In this document: piece after piece, positions 42,214 through 43,341 of the stretch
How the letters are laid out: the number at the start of each line of letters is the position of its first letter
Numbering within the stretch: position 1 is the first letter of the stretch
Assembly (NCBI RefSeq): GCF_014198245.1
Contig: NZ_JACIHE010000041.1
Span: 1-43,341 of the forward strand
DNA from: Bradyrhizobium sp. cir1
GTDB lineage: Bacteria; Pseudomonadota; Alphaproteobacteria; Rhizobiales; Xanthobacteraceae
Direction: 5' to 3'
Length of the DNA stretch: 43,341 nucleotides
The notes under the pieces: generated by a model
Database searches by the model: none
Told to the model about the DNA's origin: nothing
The model's input: only the letters and a program-made list of their open reading frames with translations
Translations under genes and position numbers: made by a program

Positions 42214-43015
42214 CGTGGTCGGCCGTAGCGGGCGCGAGGCCGTCGCCGAATATCTGCCCGGCATGGTCAAGGACTGGTCGCTCGATTTCGTCGTGGTCAA
42301 CGGCGAGAATTCGGCCGGCGGCTTCGGCATCACGGAAGCGATCTACCAGGAATTCCTCGAGGCCGGCGCCGACGCGGTGACGCTCGGCAATCACTCCTGG
42401 GACCAGCGTGAAGCCCTGGTGTTCATCGAGCGCGCCGACCGCCTGGTGCGTCCGGCGAACTATCCGCGCGGCACGCCCGGCCGCGGCGCGGCCTTGGTCG
42501 AGACCAAGAACGGCAAGCACGCGCTCGTCGTCAACGCGCTGGGCCGCGTCTTCATGACCCCGTTCGACGATCCCTTCGCCGCGCTCGAGCGCGAGCTCGG
42601 CGCCTGTCCGCTCGGCGTTGCCGCCGATGCCATCGTCGTCGATTTCCATTGCGAGGCGTCGAGCGAGAAGCAGGGCATCGGCTTCTTCTGCGACGGCCGC
42701 GCCAGCCTCGTCGTCGGCACCCATACGCATGTGCCGACCGCCGACCACCAGATCCTCGCAGGCGGCACCGCCTACATGACCGATGCCGGCATGACCGGCG
42801 ACTACGACTCCATCATCGGCATGCAGAAGGAAGAGCCGCTGCGGCGGTTCACCACGGGGATTCCGTCGGGTCGCTTCGAGCCGGCAGCAGGCGCTGCAAC
42901 GCTCAGCGCCGTCGCGGTAGAGACGGACGATGCAACAGGCCTCGCGCTCCGCATCGCCCCGGTGCGCGTCGGCGGCCGGCTGGAGCCGACAACGCCGAAG
43001 TTCTGGTTGAGTTGA
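42191..43015 (+). CDS. YmdB-like metallophosphoesterase (TIGR00282)
   Basis: A 274-residue cytoplasmic dimetal phosphodiesterase. Motifs: Asp8 in MRILFVGDVVGRSGR, Glu39-Asn40 in VNGENSAGGFG, Asn67-His68 in LGNHSWD, and THTHVPTAD. In Bacillus, YmdB cleaves cyclic nucleotides or RNA-related substrates and affects biofilm and sporulation choices; the alphaproteobacterial role is unknown. It begins with TTG, giving the usual MRILFVGD N-terminus, and overlaps fthC by 23 bases, so the two form one unit. It ends just before a family F repeat. Confidence 0.92.
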   Translation: MRILFVGDVVGRSGREAVAEYLPGMVKDWSLDFVVVNGENSAGGFGITEAIYQEFLEAGADAVTLGNHSWDQREALVFIERADRLVRPANYPRGTPGRGAALVETKNGKHALVVNALGRVFMTPFDDPFAALERELGACPLGVAADAIVVDFHCEASSEKQGIGFFCDGRASLVVGTHTHVPTADHQILAGGTAYMTDAGMTGDYDSIIGMQKEEPLRRFTTGIPSGRFEPAAGAATLSAVAVETDDATGLALRIAPVRVGGRLEPTTPKFWLS

Positions 43016-43248
43016 ATTTTCGAGCGGCATCGTCGGTGCACCCTCTCCCCTTGCGGGAGAGGGTGGCTCGCCGCGTAGGCGGCGAGCCGGGTGAGGGGTA
43101 TCTCTCCGCGCGCGACACTGCTTGTTGTGTTCGTGGATAGATACCCCTCATCCGGCGCCATAGCCGAAGCTTTGCTTCGGCGTTCTTAAGAACGGCGGCC
43201 GGAGGCCGCCTATGCCACCTTCTCCCGCAAGGGGAGAAGGGGCAGCGG
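43016..43248. repeat. intergenic palindrome family F, copy 3
   Basis: Repeat from about 43040 to 43240. Left arm ACCCTCTCCCCTTGCGGGAG; right arm CTTCTCCCGCAAGGGGAGAA; between them GATACCCCTCA and its partner and a GC-rich GGCGGCC-type hairpin. No gene in the rest of the gap. Confidence 0.75.
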
Positions 43249-43341
43249 TGTCCAGACCGGATAGAGAGGTAACACAGTAGACCGGATGGATGGGTGACAG
43301 TTCTCTGTCGGCTGGGAGGACCAGCCGATGCCTTGGCGAGA
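43249..43341 (+). mobile_element. left end of an IS481-like insertion sequence, running off the window
   Basis: TGTCCAGACCGGATAGAG (43249-43266) starts with the TGT typical of IS481 ends and is echoed by a second AGACCGGAT at 43279-43287. A ribosome binding site GGGAGGA (43314-43320) precedes ATG 43328, which begins a frame MPWR, matching the common MPW(K/R) start of IS481-family transposases. Only four complete codons are inside the window, so the family is a cautious call. Confidence 0.5.

Overview
This window looks like chromosomal DNA of a Bradyrhizobium-type alphaproteobacterium (Nitrobacteraceae, Rhizobiales). The call rests on four things seen directly: very GC-rich coding sequence; alphaproteobacterial marker families (DUF1192, the DUF1465/RcdA family, DUF4164, class I aldolase in a tkt-gap-pgk run); a 6S RNA between zapA and fthC; and a dense load of long intergenic palindromes. 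Species cannot be fixed from sequence reading alone.

Layout. 1-242: a left edge of unassigned sequence that abuts a truncated palindrome. 242-5088: a DsbD-N-like periplasmic protein, YqgE/AlgH, a TfdA/TauD-type dioxygenase, two divergent short-chain dehydrogenases and a CsbD-like stress protein. 5161-9529: a DUF459/SGNH envelope protein, an MltB-type lytic transglycosylase and galU, all linked to the envelope or exopolysaccharide. 9637-14633: cyclic-di-GMP signalling, with a membrane diguanylate cyclase and a large 7TM-PAS-GGDEF-EAL protein on either side of a small DUF7662-like gene. 14773-17692: quinone oxidoreductase, DUF1192, a probable unannotated small RNA, an RcdA-like protein and ribosomal protein L31. 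17891-23952: an MsbA-like ABC exporter, a small membrane protein, a MotA-like/MotB-like/GNAT operon and a CFA/CNMT-like methyltransferase. 24184-28536: a two-gene RND efflux pump. 28844-29971: an orphan AAA ATPase of less GC-rich look. 30338-39894 (minus strand): tkt-gap-pgk-class II aldolase-class I aldolase-ThiE-like-Sel1 repeat protein-inositol monophosphatase. 40266-43015: DUF4164-zapA-6S RNA-fthC-YmdB-like phosphoesterase. 43249-43341: the apparent left end of an IS481-like element.

How it works together. The minus-strand carbon block supplies the lower and non-oxidative steps of sugar metabolism and could serve glycolysis, gluconeogenesis or the Calvin cycle; no rubisco gene is present. 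The cell-cycle and envelope theme recurs in RcdA, ZapA, the lytic transglycosylase, the MotA/MotB pair and the two c-di-GMP enzymes.

Most genes are conserved housekeeping or accessory families. The items that look least described are a candidate trans-acting small RNA at about 16418-16516 with CtrA-like half sites around it; an exact 12-bp x 5 tandem array at 6927-6986; a coiled-coil MotB-like protein coupled to an acetyltransferase; a ThiE-like protein without the usual catalytic signatures; and at least seven distinct families of intergenic palindromes. I found no CRISPR array, tRNA, rRNA, prophage or complete known defence system.
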